Assembly: GCA_046734795.1 (NCBI GenBank)
Contig: JBKPRX010000101.1
Span: 1-29,111, forward strand
Length of the DNA stretch: 29,111 nt
Source of the DNA: JBKPRX01 sp046734795
GTDB lineage: Bacteria > Actinomycetota > Thermoleophilia > Gaiellales > Gaiellaceae
Reading direction: 5' to 3'
In this document: in pieces, positions 1 to 6,979 of the stretch
Layout: each line of letters starts with the position of its first letter
Numbering within the stretch: the stretch's first letter is position 1
Translations under genes and position numbers: made by a program
Notes under the pieces: generated by a model
Database searches by the model: none
Told to the model about the DNA's origin: nothing
Seen by the model: only the letters and a program-made list of their open reading frames with translations

Positions 1-80
1 CGAAGAGCCCGGACCTCGACAGCCGGAACGTCACGGCTGCTGGACGAGCTCGAAGCTGATGGTGATGCAAGCGTGGACAT
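1..80 (-). CDS. N-terminus of an unidentified gene running off the left edge
   Basis: On the minus strand an ATG at 80-78 is preceded by a strong ribosome binding site, GAAGGAG at 91-85, four bases away. From it 26 codons are open to the window edge. The peptide begins MSTLASPSASSSSSSRD and continues VPAVEVRAL. The serine-rich start followed by 'AVEVRAL' resembles the lead-in to the first strand of an ABC-transporter ATPase, but too little is present to identify it. It is divergent to the glutamine synthetase gene. The gene is likely real because of the Shine-Dalgarno; its function is unknown. Confidence 0.55.
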   Translation of the reverse strand, partial: MSTLASPSASSSSSSRDVPAVEVRAL

Positions 81-172
81 GCTGCTCCTTCACAAACGAG
101 GTGGGTCGAGAAAACGAGAGACCGCCGGCAACGGCGGGGCGCGGCCCTAACGGTGGCCGCACACGCCGGCGA

Positions 173-188
173 GGCGGTTGCAACCGCC
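173..188. repeat. Perfect palindrome, candidate operator
   Basis: GGCGGTTG followed directly by CAACCGCC is a perfect inverted repeat with no spacer. It lies between the two divergent starts (80 on minus, 409 on plus), about 90 bases upstream of the predicted glnA promoter. A dimeric repressor or activator site is the natural reading; a cruciform or RNA hairpin of the leftward gene's leader is the alternative. The binding protein is unknown. Confidence 0.4.
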
Positions 189-279
189 CACCGGCATTCG
201 TTCTTCGACTCCGTGCAACATGGCTCGAGCACGATAGATGTCGGCCTTCGCAACGTCAAATCTCGCGGCCGCTCCCCGG

Positions 280-308
280 TTGAGACCGGCCGCCGCAGTC
301 GCTACGCT
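280..308 (+). promoter_or_regulatory. Predicted glnA promoter
   Basis: TTGAGA (280-285), a 17-base spacer and TACGCT (303-308) match the housekeeping -35/-10 pattern, with TANNNT as in actinobacterial -10 boxes. Transcription would start near 314, giving a leader of about 95 bases with a small hairpin at 316-332 before the Shine-Dalgarno. Confidence 0.45.
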
Positions 309-408
309 TCGCACAGGTCGCAGCAAGCGACCGGGGCGACGAAGCCTCAGGACTCAGCCGAGTTCTGGGGCTCTTTCCATTTAAGGCGGCTGTTCGAAGG
401 AGGGACCG

Positions 409-1857
409 GTGTCGGAGATCGAGAAAGAGCTCAAGCACTATCTGGAAGGAGAGGCCGAGCCGCGCGCCGCGATCGAATGGGCGACGCGCACGCAAGCGGC
501 CATGGTCGACCTGAAGTTCTGCGATCTGCTCGGCACGTGGCAGCACGTGACCCTGCCGATCGGGTCGTTCGACGAAGAAGCCTTCGACGAAGGCCTCGGT
601 TTCGACGGATCGTCGATCCGAGGCTGGCAGGCCATCTCGGAGTCGGACATGTTGCTGATGCCGGATCCGGCGAGCGCGATCCTCGATCCGTTCGCGACGG
701 CGCCGACGCTCTCGCTCGTGTGCGAGATCCAGGATCCGATCACGCGTGAGCCGTACGCAAAGGATCCGCGGCGTGTCGCGAGGAACGCGGAGGAATACCT
801 GCGCTCGACCGGGATCGCCGATACGTGCTACCTCGGCCCCGAGTGCGAGTTCTTCGTCTTCGACGAAGTCTCGTACGCGCTCGGGCCGAACGAGGCGCGG
901 TATCTCGTCGATTCGTGCGAGGGCCACTGGAACTCTGGCAAGCCGGGCGGGCTCGGCTACACGGTGCGCGAGAAGGAGGGCTACTTCCCGCCGGCGCCGC
1001 ACGACACGCTCTCCGATCTGCGGACCGAGATGGTGCTCGCGCTCGAACGCGTCGGCATCCAGTGCGAGTTCCACCACCACGAGGTCGCGTCCGGCGGTCA
1101 GTGCGAGATCGACCTTCGGTTCCGATCACTCGTGCGAATGGCGGACCAGGTGATGCTCTACAAGTACATCGTCAAGAACGTCGCGCGCGCTGTCGGCAAG
1201 AGCGCAACGTTCATGCCGAAGCCGATCTTCGGCGACAACGGGTCGGGCATGCACACGCACCAGTCGCTCTGGAAGGAAGGCACGCCGCTCTTTGCCGACA
1301 AGAGCGGACCGGCCGGCCTGTCGAAGCTCGCGCGCAACTACATCGCGGGCATCCTCGCGCACGCACCCGCGCTACTTGCATTCTGCGCGCCGACGACGAA
1401 CTCGTATCGGCGCCTCGTGCCCGGTTACGAGGCCCCGGTCAACCTCGCGTACTCCTCGCGCAACCGCTCGGCGTGCATCCGCATCCCGATGTATTCGGAC
1501 TCGCCGAAGGCAAAGCGCATCGAATTCCGCTGCCCGGATCCGACTGCGAACCCGTACCTCGCGTTCGCGGCGATGTTGATGGCCGGCCTCGACGGGATCG
1601 AGCGCGATCTCGACCCGGGCGAGCCGTGCGACTTCGACCTCTTCGAAGGAGAGCACGACGTGGCGGTCGCGCAGGTGCCCGGCTCGCTCGCCGAGGCACT
1701 GGACGCGCTCGAGGCCGACCACGACTTCCTCTTGAAAGGCGACGTCTTCTCGGAGGAGCTCGTGACGACTTGGATCGGGTACAAGCGCGAGAACGAGGTC
1801 GATCCGGTTCGGTTGCGGCCGCACCCGCTCGAGTTCTCGCTGTACTACGACGCCTAG
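409..1857 (+). CDS. glnA: Type I glutamine synthetase lacking the adenylylation tyrosine
   Basis: ATP-dependent amidation of glutamate by ammonia; cytoplasmic dodecamer in this family. The GTG start at 409 follows GAAGGAGG (396-403). The 482 residues match the usual GSI length. Visible signatures are FDGSSI (65-70), PECEFF, the long HHHEVASGGQCEIDLRF stretch, NGSGMHTHQS (from 277), NRSACIRIP (from 352) and the conserved IEFRCPDPTANPY tail. The overall pattern is GSI-beta, the class controlled by adenylylation in E. coli. The E. coli segment PGEAMDKNLYDLPPEE aligns without gaps to PGEPCDFDLFEGEHDV, so the modified tyrosine (Tyr397) is Phe412 here. GlnE-type adenylylation at that position should be impossible. 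This may be a secondary GS paralogue or one regulated differently. The next gene, five bases on, encodes an acetyltransferase of a GS-inhibitor-inactivating type. Confidence 0.95.
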   Translation: MSEIEKELKHYLEGEAEPRAAIEWATRTQAAMVDLKFCDLLGTWQHVTLPIGSFDEEAFDEGLGFDGSSIRGWQAISESDMLLMPDPASAILDPFATAPTLSLVCEIQDPITREPYAKDPRRVARNAEEYLRSTGIADTCYLGPECEFFVFDEVSYALGPNEARYLVDSCEGHWNSGKPGGLGYTVREKEGYFPPAPHDTLSDLRTEMVLALERVGIQCEFHHHEVASGGQCEIDLRFRSLVRMADQVMLYKYIVKNVARAVGKSATFMPKPIFGDNGSGMHTHQSLWKEGTPLFADKSGPAGLSKLARNYIAGILAHAPALLAFCAPTTNSYRRLVPGYEAPVNLAYSSRNRSACIRIPMYSDSPKAKRIEFRCPDPTANPYLAFAAMLMAGLDGIERDLDPGEPCDFDLFEGEHDVAVAQVPGSLAEALDALEADHDFLLKGDVFSEELVTTWIGYKRENEVDPVRLRPHPLEFSLYYDA

Positions 1858-1862
1858 CGGCG

Positions 1863-2363
1863 GTGGCGCCTACGCGCTCCGCCATCGAGATCCGCGACCT
1901 CCGGCCGGACGACTGGCCGGAGGTCGCAACGATCTACGAGGCGGGGATCGCCACTCGGAACGCGACGTTCGAGATCGAGACGCCCACGTGGGAGACGTGG
2001 GACGCGTCGCACTCTCAGCACCGGCTCGTTGCCGTCGAGAGCGGCTGGCTTGTCGGCTGGGCTGCCCTGTCGCCCGTGTCCGATCGTTGCTGTTACGCGG
2101 GCGTCGCCGAAAACTCGGTGTACGTCCATCCGCAAGCGCAGGGGCGCGGCGTGGGCTACGCGTTGCTCGAGCGGCTCGTCGCGAACGCCGAAGCCGACGG
2201 CATCTGGACGATCCAGACCGGGATCTTTCCGGAGAACAGCGCGAGCCTGAAGCTGCACACGCGCTGCGGCTTTCGCATCGTCGGTGTTCGCGAGCGACTC
2301 GGCCAGCTCGACGGCGTTTGGCGTGACGTCGTCTTCCTCGAGCGACGCTCGCACCGGCTCTAG
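1863..2363 (+). CDS. GNAT N-acetyltransferase, phosphinothricin / methionine sulfoximine type
   Basis: A 166-residue acetyl-CoA-dependent N-acetyltransferase. It starts at GTG 1863, five bases after the glnA stop, so the two are very likely co-transcribed. The N-terminus IRDLRPDDWPEVATIYEAGI followed by a TRNATFE segment, the acetyl-CoA loop QAQGRGVGYALL, and the PENSASLKLH..CGF and ..GVWRDVVFLER C-terminus follow the pattern of Pat/Bar and the MnaT/YncA enzymes. Those acetylate phosphinothricin or methionine sulfoximine, both glutamine synthetase inhibitors. No obvious Shine-Dalgarno is present, so translation is probably coupled to glnA. Its stop overlaps that of the convergent transpeptidase gene within a shared CTAG (2360-2363). 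Family is secure; the substrate is inference. Confidence 0.88.
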   Translation: MAPTRSAIEIRDLRPDDWPEVATIYEAGIATRNATFEIETPTWETWDASHSQHRLVAVESGWLVGWAALSPVSDRCCYAGVAENSVYVHPQAQGRGVGYALLERLVANAEADGIWTIQTGIFPENSASLKLHTRCGFRIVGVRERLGQLDGVWRDVVFLERRSHRL

Positions 2364-3412
2364 CCGATGTAGATGGGCGTGCCGAGGGGGACGAGGTCGT
2401 AGAGCTCTTCGACGTCCGGAATCGCCATGCGGATGCAGCCGTGCGATGCCGCGCTGCCGAGTGAGTAGACCGCGTCCGTTCCGTGGATGCCCGCGCCGTT
2501 GTAGAACCCGAGCCAGCGCGACTTGATCGGATCGTCGGGACCGGGCGGGATTACGCGGCCCGCGAGCTCGCCCGCCCACGCGCTGTTCGGAACGTGCCAC
2601 GACGGGTTCACTTGCTTGTCGTTGATCGTGTACGTCCCCGACGGCGTCTCGAGTCCGGCTTGGCCGACGGCGATCGTGTACGTCTTGAACCGCTTCAGGT
2701 GGCGCCAGAGGATCAGCTTGAACGTGCCGCGACTGACCGTGATGTAGATCTCGTACTTGCGCCAGAGACCGCGGGTCGTCAACGCCGGCTTGACCGCGCG
2801 AGTCGGTACGGCAAGCGTGCGAGACGCGTGTGGATCGAGCAAGCGCGTTCGGAGTTCCTGGGCAAGAGTTGCGCGTCGGACGGAGAGACCCCAGCGCGCG
2901 GGCACGGCTTCGAGCTTCGTCGCCGCCGGCACCACGCGTGCCGAGCGCGGACGGCGATCGACCTTCGCAGCGACGTCTCTGACGAAGCGGCGAAGGCTGC
3001 TCTGCGTGTAGACGGCGCGGATCCCGATCTTCGCCATCACCGGCGTGCCCCGGACCTGACGAACGACGCGCTCGAAGAGGCTGCCGTTCCGGCTGACCTC
3101 GACGGCCTCGTCGACCATGCGGTTGACGTCTACGGTGAGCCGCGCGCGCCTCGGATCGATCGAGAACCGCCGCCCTTCGTAGACGAGCTGCACCGGCTCT
3201 TCGAGGCGTGGAACGAGCACCGTCGCGAGCCGCTGCCGCGCCGCGTCCGCCGACAGGCCGCCGACGTCGATCCCTCCGACTGTGACGCCGTTGGCGATCG
3301 TCTCCGAGTGCGCCGAGTCGTAGAAGTACGCGACGGCTGCGGTCGCGTTGGCCGCGGCGACGACGACCCCGAGGGTCACCGCTCCCGTTATCGCCCACTG
3401 TCGTCTCGTCAT
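2360..3412 (-). CDS. L,D-transpeptidase (YkuD domain) with membrane anchor
   Basis: A 350-residue envelope enzyme expected to form 3-3 peptidoglycan cross-links or attach proteins to peptidoglycan. Start ATG 3412 with AGGA six bases upstream. Residues about 7-31 form one hydrophobic segment (signal anchor), followed by a VanW/PG_binding_4-like domain (the TVGGIDVGGLSADAARQRL region, about 43-130). The C-terminal YkuD domain (about 218-350) carries IHG at 309-311 and SHGCIRM, with the catalytic cysteine at 326 and His324. It is a single gene between convergent and divergent neighbours. It fits a peptidoglycan theme with the rodA-pbpA-ddl operon but is not linked to it. Confidence 0.93.
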   Translation of the reverse strand: MTRRQWAITGAVTLGVVVAAANATAAVAYFYDSAHSETIANGVTVGGIDVGGLSADAARQRLATVLVPRLEEPVQLVYEGRRFSIDPRRARLTVDVNRMVDEAVEVSRNGSLFERVVRQVRGTPVMAKIGIRAVYTQSSLRRFVRDVAAKVDRRPRSARVVPAATKLEAVPARWGLSVRRATLAQELRTRLLDPHASRTLAVPTRAVKPALTTRGLWRKYEIYITVSRGTFKLILWRHLKRFKTYTIAVGQAGLETPSGTYTINDKQVNPSWHVPNSAWAGELAGRVIPPGPDDPIKSRWLGFYNGAGIHGTDAVYSLGSAASHGCIRMAIPDVEELYDLVPLGTPIYIG

Positions 3413-3440
3413 CGTTTTCCTAAGACGGAGAAATCGTAGA

Positions 3441-3453
3441 AGGAGATACTCCT
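3441..3453 (+). promoter_or_regulatory. Ribosome binding site inside a small hairpin
   Basis: AGGAG-ATA-CTCCT forms a 5-bp stem with a 3-base loop, 3 bases before the rhodanese GTG start at 3457. The AGGAG half is the apparent ribosome binding site, so folding could limit initiation. The stem is short and the effect is inference. Confidence 0.3.
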
Positions 3454-3456
3454 CGA

Positions 3457-4167
3457 GTGCGCTATCAGTTCGTGGACTGTCGCTGGGAGCTCGGACGGCC
3501 TGGCCACGGCCGCGAGCTCTACCTCGAGGGTCATATCCCGGGCGCGTCGTTTCTCGACGTCGACGACGACCTGTCGGACACGTCGATTCCCGACGCAGGT
3601 CGACATCCGCTCCCCGCGGCCGAACGGTTTGCGGCGGCGGCGGGCCGCGCCGGCATCGGCGACGGCGTCTTCATCGTCGCCTACGGAAACGGTGGCGGGC
3701 CCGAGCGCCTCTGGTGGCTCCTGCGCCATTTCGGCTTCGACAGCTGCGCCGTGCTCGTCGGCGGGATCGACGCATGGGCCGGCGAGCTGTGGAGCGGCGA
3801 AGAGGACGCGGAGGCGCTCGAGTTCGTCGTGCGGGAGCGTCACGACGACACCGTCGCCGCAGCCGAGCTCACGCAACGGCTCGGTGATCCGCGTCTCGTT
3901 CTCGTCGACGCGCGCATTGCATCGCGATGGCGCGGCGAGCCGAATCCGATCGACGCGATCCCGGGCCGCATCCCCGGCGCACTCAACGCGCCGTGGAACG
4001 AGGAGCCGGCCGAGCTTCCGGACGGCGACCTCGTCGTCTATTGCGGCTCGGGCGTCACTTCGTGCGTCGTCCTCCATCGCGCGCATCTCGCCGGACGCGA
4101 GGGGAAGCTCTACCCGGGTTCGTGGAGCGACTGGTCTTCGCGCGGGCTGCCGGTCGAATCAGGCTGA
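3457..4167 (+). CDS. Two-domain rhodanese (thiosulfate / 3-mercaptopyruvate sulfurtransferase)
   Basis: Transfers sulfane sulfur from a donor such as thiosulfate or 3-mercaptopyruvate to an acceptor. At 236 residues it is shorter than the usual 270-300. The N-terminal domain (YQFVDCRWEL, EGHIPGASFLDVDDDL, ERLWWLLRHFGF, VLVGGIDAW) is the inactive half. The second domain (LVLVDAR..SRWRGE, GRIPGALNAPWNE) has the active loop CGSGVTS with the nucleophilic cysteine at 196. GTG start with AGAAGGAG upstream. The active-site loop resembles the CGSGVTA loop of the family. The physiological donor cannot be told from the sequence. Confidence 0.93.
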   Translation: MRYQFVDCRWELGRPGHGRELYLEGHIPGASFLDVDDDLSDTSIPDAGRHPLPAAERFAAAAGRAGIGDGVFIVAYGNGGGPERLWWLLRHFGFDSCAVLVGGIDAWAGELWSGEEDAEALEFVVRERHDDTVAAAELTQRLGDPRLVLVDARIASRWRGEPNPIDAIPGRIPGALNAPWNEEPAELPDGDLVVYCGSGVTSCVVLHRAHLAGREGKLYPGSWSDWSSRGLPVESG

Positions 4168-4176
4168 GCCCGATGC

Positions 4177-4677
4177 TCAGCGGTGCAGGTTGAGCTCGAT
4201 CAGCTCGAGAAGCCGCTCGACCGAGATTCCCGAGCGCTGCTCTTCGACGAGCGGGTGGTCCGCATCGCGCAGCACGAAGCGCGGTCGCAAGTCGAGGTCG
4301 TCGGTGACGACGTTCAGCGGCAGGTTGAGCGTCGTGGCGGGATACCCGGGAATCTTGTTCGAAAGCCAGCCGAAGTACGGCGGCTCCTCGACCCGGCTCG
4401 GCTCGTCCCAGAGCTCTCGCACCCGCTCGTACGACTGCAGGCTGAGCGAAGACCAGACGCCGTAGCGGAACGTGTCGTCGATCTCCGGGACCGGGATGTA
4501 GATCACGCCGCGGATGAAGTAGTTCAGGCGCCCGTCGTCGTCGGTCCAGGTGCAGAGGTCGCTGCCGAGGTGGTCGTCGCCCGTTCGAGCGCCTGCCCAG
4601 TACGTCGGCTCGTCGTGGGCCCAGTCGAGCGGAAGCCCCTCGTGCTCGACGCCACACGTTTGGCAGACCCAGAGCAC
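4177..4677 (-). CDS. DUF2199 family protein
   Basis: A 166-residue cytoplasmic protein of unknown function. It begins near the N-terminus with a CxxC knuckle (VCQTCG, Cys5 and Cys8) then VEHEGLPLDWAHDEP, the characteristic start of DUF2199 proteins. Later conserved parts include a GVWSSLS strand and a WLSNKIPGYP segment. The GTG start at 4677 lies four bases after the stop of the HNH gene, suggesting translational coupling; the frame is open further upstream but that part is low-complexity arginine/serine and overlaps the HNH gene. Only half of a zinc ribbon is visible, so zinc binding is uncertain. Confidence 0.8.
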   Translation of the reverse strand: MLWVCQTCGVEHEGLPLDWAHDEPTYWAGARTGDDHLGSDLCTWTDDDGRLNYFIRGVIYIPVPEIDDTFRYGVWSSLSLQSYERVRELWDEPSRVEEPPYFGWLSNKIPGYPATTLNLPLNVVTDDLDLRPRFVLRDADHPLVEEQRSGISVERLLELIELNLHR

Positions 4678-4681
4678 GGCA

Positions 4682-5197
4682 CTACGCAGCGCTGGCGGCG
4701 AGCTCTCCGAGATACGGCGCCCAGCCCTTCGGCACGCGCGGCGCCGCGAGCTTGATGAAGAGAACGGGCTGAGGAGCCTTCGGCAGATGTCGCAGCTGGA
4801 GTCCGGATTCCTCGAGCGTGCGATCGCCCTTCTTGTGGTTGCACGGCGCGCACGCCGTGACGACGTTTTCCCACACCGACTCACCGCCGCGTGAGCGCGG
4901 CAGAACGTGGTCGAGCGTCAGCCGGCCCGCCGACGTGCCGCAGTAGACGCAGCGCCAGCCGTCACGCGCGAAGAGCGCGCGACGCGAGATCTTCCGTTGC
5001 ACCGCGCGCGGCACGCGCACGTAATGCACGAGCCTGATCACGTGCGGCCAGTTGAAGGTCGAGCTTGCACTTCGAAGCGGCTGATCGAGCCGCTCGACGA
5101 TCTCCGCCTTGCCCTTGAACACGAGCACATGCGCCCGCCGAACCGTGCAGACGTTCAACGGCTCGTAACTCGCGTTCAGAACCAGGACATGTTGCAA
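4682..5197 (-). CDS. HNH endonuclease family protein
   Basis: A 171-residue HNH protein of the common actinobacterial type that begins VLVLNASYEPLNV. The nuclease core has CVYC (Cys83/Cys86), LDHV (Asp96/His97), PRSRGG, WENVV (Asn111), ACAPCN (Cys116/Cys119) and the trailing HKKGDRT. The paired cysteines bind a structural zinc and His97 is the catalytic base in this family. There is no in-frame ATG or GTG at the conserved N-terminus; the start is TTG at 5197, nine bases after a TAGGCT box, suggesting a nearly leaderless mRNA. These proteins are usually stand-alone chromosomal genes, and no restriction or phage context is visible here. Confidence 0.9.
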   Translation of the reverse strand: MQHVLVLNASYEPLNVCTVRRAHVLVFKGKAEIVERLDQPLRSASSTFNWPHVIRLVHYVRVPRAVQRKISRRALFARDGWRCVYCGTSAGRLTLDHVLPRSRGGESVWENVVTACAPCNHKKGDRTLEESGLQLRHLPKAPQPVLFIKLAAPRVPKGWAPYLGELAASAA

Positions 5198-5206
5198 GTC
5201 CGGACA

Positions 5207-5212
5207 AGCCTA
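5207..5212 (-). promoter_or_regulatory. -10 box TAGGCT for the HNH gene
   Basis: Minus-strand TAGGCT lies nine bases before the TTG start at 5197, which would place the transcript start at or within a few bases of the start codon. No Shine-Dalgarno is present. One of nine such arrangements in the window. Confidence 0.4.
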
Positions 5213-5226
5213 GCGTCCGCCCCCCG

Positions 5227-5709
5227 CTATCGGGCCATCGCGCGCTCGACGGCTTCGAGCTCTTCGGGCGAGAGGGCGACGGCGGCTCTACCGCGGTCGA
5301 GCTCCTTCAAGTAGATCCTGGCGTAGTCGCGGCCTTGGATCGCGCTGAGGACGAGGCCGGAGCGGTTCGAGTCGAGGAGCGCGAGCGAGACGGACTGCTG
5401 GCCGCCGGCGTCTTGGTACGCGTCGTAGCGAACGAGCCCGGTCTTCGAGACCGACGTGTCCGTCCGCCGATCGACCCGTGAGAGGCCGGCCGCGATCTCG
5501 TCGACGGCGCCGTGCAAGTCGTCGATGCGGCCCTGGAGTGACACCGCGAAGTCGACGAGGTCGCCCGTGCCACCGCCGAGGAGAACGCCTTGCGCCTGAC
5601 GCACTCTGCGGAGCTTCACGAAGAGAATCGCTGCGAGCGCGAGCGCGACGATCGCCGCCGCCGCGGCACCGATGGCGATCCAGCCGGCTGTGGAGCTCGA
5701 GAGGCTCAC
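5227..5709 (-). CDS. DUF4446 family membrane protein
   Basis: 160 residues: one N-terminal membrane helix (about 9-31), a coiled-coil-prone linker (about 48-80) and a conserved C-terminal domain with LVRYDAYQDAGGQQSVSLAL, LDSNRSGLVLSAIQGRD and ARIYLKEL, the hallmark of DUF4446. Function unknown; the domain probably faces the cytoplasm. GTG start at 5709, five bases after the stop of the upstream membrane-protein gene, so the two are likely one operon. Confidence 0.82.
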   Translation of the reverse strand: MSLSSSTAGWIAIGAAAAAIVALALAAILFVKLRRVRQAQGVLLGGGTGDLVDFAVSLQGRIDDLHGAVDEIAAGLSRVDRRTDTSVSKTGLVRYDAYQDAGGQQSVSLALLDSNRSGLVLSAIQGRDYARIYLKELDRGRAAVALSPEELEAVERAMAR

Positions 5710-5714
5710 TCGCC

Positions 5715-6884
5715 CTAGAGCGAGAAGAAGACGGGGTAGAAGGAGGTGTTGTTCCCCAAGAACACCTCGCCCGGAACCGGCGCCACCTGCACCTTGATCT
5801 TGACCTCGGGGCCGAACGGCAAGTTCGCGAAGTTGTCGAACGTCACGGTCTTCTGCTCGCCCGGGCTGATCAGGTCGATTGTCTTCTGCTTGACGATCGG
5901 CGTCGAGCCCTGGATCGTCAACGTCACCGGAACGTTGATTTCCTGCGAGTCGCCGGAGTTTTCGACCGTCACCTGGAACGCGAGCTCCGTCGACGACTTG
6001 ATCGTCGTCGGCGAGCTCGTCGAGAGCTCCGTCCCTGCGGGCAGGACCTTCGTCGTGACGATCCCGTTGCCGTGCTTACCGGGTGAGACGCTGCTGCCGC
6101 TCGCGCCGTGCAGTGCCTGGAAGAGCCGCACCATCGAGTCTGGGCCCACGAGCTCGGCGTTCGAAAGGAACCGCGAACGCGGAACGGTCACGCCGGTCAC
6201 GTTCTGGCTCTTCAGCGTCTGGACAGCGGTCTCGCGGAACCAGTAGTCCCAGTCGACGTCACTCGCCGACAGCAGCTGTCCCTGCGAGACGAGCAACGAC
6301 GCGGCGGGTGATGCGTCGCGTGATCTTGCGGTTTGCTCGAGTGCGTCGGCGAAGCGCGCGAGCCCGCTCGCGCGCAGCACGAGCGTGTCGACCATCCGCT
6401 GGTGCGCTGCGCGAAGCGGCCCGGGCGGCGACAACTCTCGCGCGTCCGCGGCTTGACCTTGCGCCTGTCCTGCGTAGTCGCGCACCTTGGCGGCGAGCGC
6501 GAGCGACTTCGTGCCGGGGGTCGCGATCGCGCCCGCGAACTGCTGGCCGAGTCGTTGCGAGCCCTGCGCGATCGGCGTTAGGTGCTCCATGTAGTGCTGG
6601 TAGCTCGCTCGCTTGCTCGCGCCTTGGCAGCTCTGCACCCAGAAGACGAGCACGACGACCACGAAGATCATCAGCGCGACGAGGCCGACGAGCCGAAGGA
6701 GCGGCGTGAACCCGGAGATCGAGGTCGTCGGCGGCCGCGGAGGCCGGTCGCCGCCGCCGGGCTGCTCGTCGCGGTCCGGGCGCGTTCGCTCGAAGCGAGG
6801 TAACCGGCGGCGCTGCGTGGCCTGCTCGGTATCGGCTTCGTCGAAGAAGTCGAACTCGATGTCGTCGTCGTCGAACGTGCTCAT
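5715..6884 (-). CDS. Single-pass membrane protein with C-terminal CARDB/Ig-like domain
   Basis: A 389-residue protein I cannot name. The start is ATG 6884 (MSTFDDDDIEFDFFDE); the longer in-frame start at 7001 would overlap the divergent kinase gene. It has an acidic then basic, proline-rich cytoplasmic tail (1-75), one strong membrane helix (about 84-107, LVALMIFVVVVLVFWV), an alanine/glutamine-rich helical region (about 115-220), and a beta-rich C-terminal part (about 285-385) with the FQVTVENSGDSQEINVPVTL pattern of CARDB/Ig-like folds and an ISPGEQKTVTF strand. The bulk is predicted to be outside the membrane. It shares the divergent region 6885-6979, with its inverted repeat, with the kinase that heads the cell-wall operon, so a link to envelope biology is possible. 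Confidence 0.75.
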   Translation of the reverse strand: MSTFDDDDIEFDFFDEADTEQATQRRRLPRFERTRPDRDEQPGGGDRPPRPPTTSISGFTPLLRLVGLVALMIFVVVVLVFWVQSCQGASKRASYQHYMEHLTPIAQGSQRLGQQFAGAIATPGTKSLALAAKVRDYAGQAQGQAADARELSPPGPLRAAHQRMVDTLVLRASGLARFADALEQTARSRDASPAASLLVSQGQLLSASDVDWDYWFRETAVQTLKSQNVTGVTVPRSRFLSNAELVGPDSMVRLFQALHGASGSSVSPGKHGNGIVTTKVLPAGTELSTSSPTTIKSSTELAFQVTVENSGDSQEINVPVTLTIQGSTPIVKQKTIDLISPGEQKTVTFDNFANLPFGPEVKIKVQVAPVPGEVFLGNNTSFYPVFFSL

Positions 6885-6912
6885 CGCGCAGTCGCCGCAT
6901 GGCGCAGGACGT

Positions 6913-6951
6913 GGGAAATCTACTTCGCTGGCCGGTTGGAGAGGATTTCCC
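6913..6951. repeat. Inverted repeat in the divergent kinase / membrane-protein promoter region
   Basis: GGGAAATC (6913-6920) and GATTTCCC (6944-6951) are perfect 8-base arms 31 bases apart centre to centre, about three helical turns. They lie between the divergent starts at 6884 and 6980. A minus-strand TAGATT (6917-6922) overlaps the left arm and could be the -10 box of the leftward gene. Candidate operator; no family assigned. Confidence 0.4.
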
Positions 6952-6979
6952 TGCGCTGTCGCCAACCCTGCGAGCACCG

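Larger units (their letters stand above)
81..408. promoter_or_regulatory. Divergent intergenic region upstream of glnA
   Basis: These 328 bases hold no convincing gene. They contain a hairpin CCGCCG-GCAA-CGGCGG (122-137), a perfect 16-base palindrome (173-188), a sigma-70-like promoter for glnA (280-308) and a small stem GGTCGC/GCGACC (316-321 and 327-332) in the predicted glnA leader. Short open frames here lack ribosome binding sites and are not called. Confidence 0.5.

Noticed and set aside
122..137. Hairpin CCGCCG-GCAA-CGGCGG as a terminator
   Set aside because: No T-tract on either strand and no upstream convergent gene end; recorded only as part of the intergenic region.
1..150. Plus-strand open frame from the left edge to TAA at 148
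   Set aside because: Could be the 3' end of a gene, but no recognisable sequence and it runs antisense to a start with a strong Shine-Dalgarno.
825..1862. Upstream extension of the acetyltransferase frame through glnA
   Set aside because: It is the shifted-frame shadow of glnA. The conserved GNAT start is GTG 1863.
1854..3398. Long minus-strand open frame across the acetyltransferase and transpeptidase genes
   Set aside because: Arginine-rich, low-complexity shadow of the transpeptidase gene in another frame; no domain or ribosome binding site.
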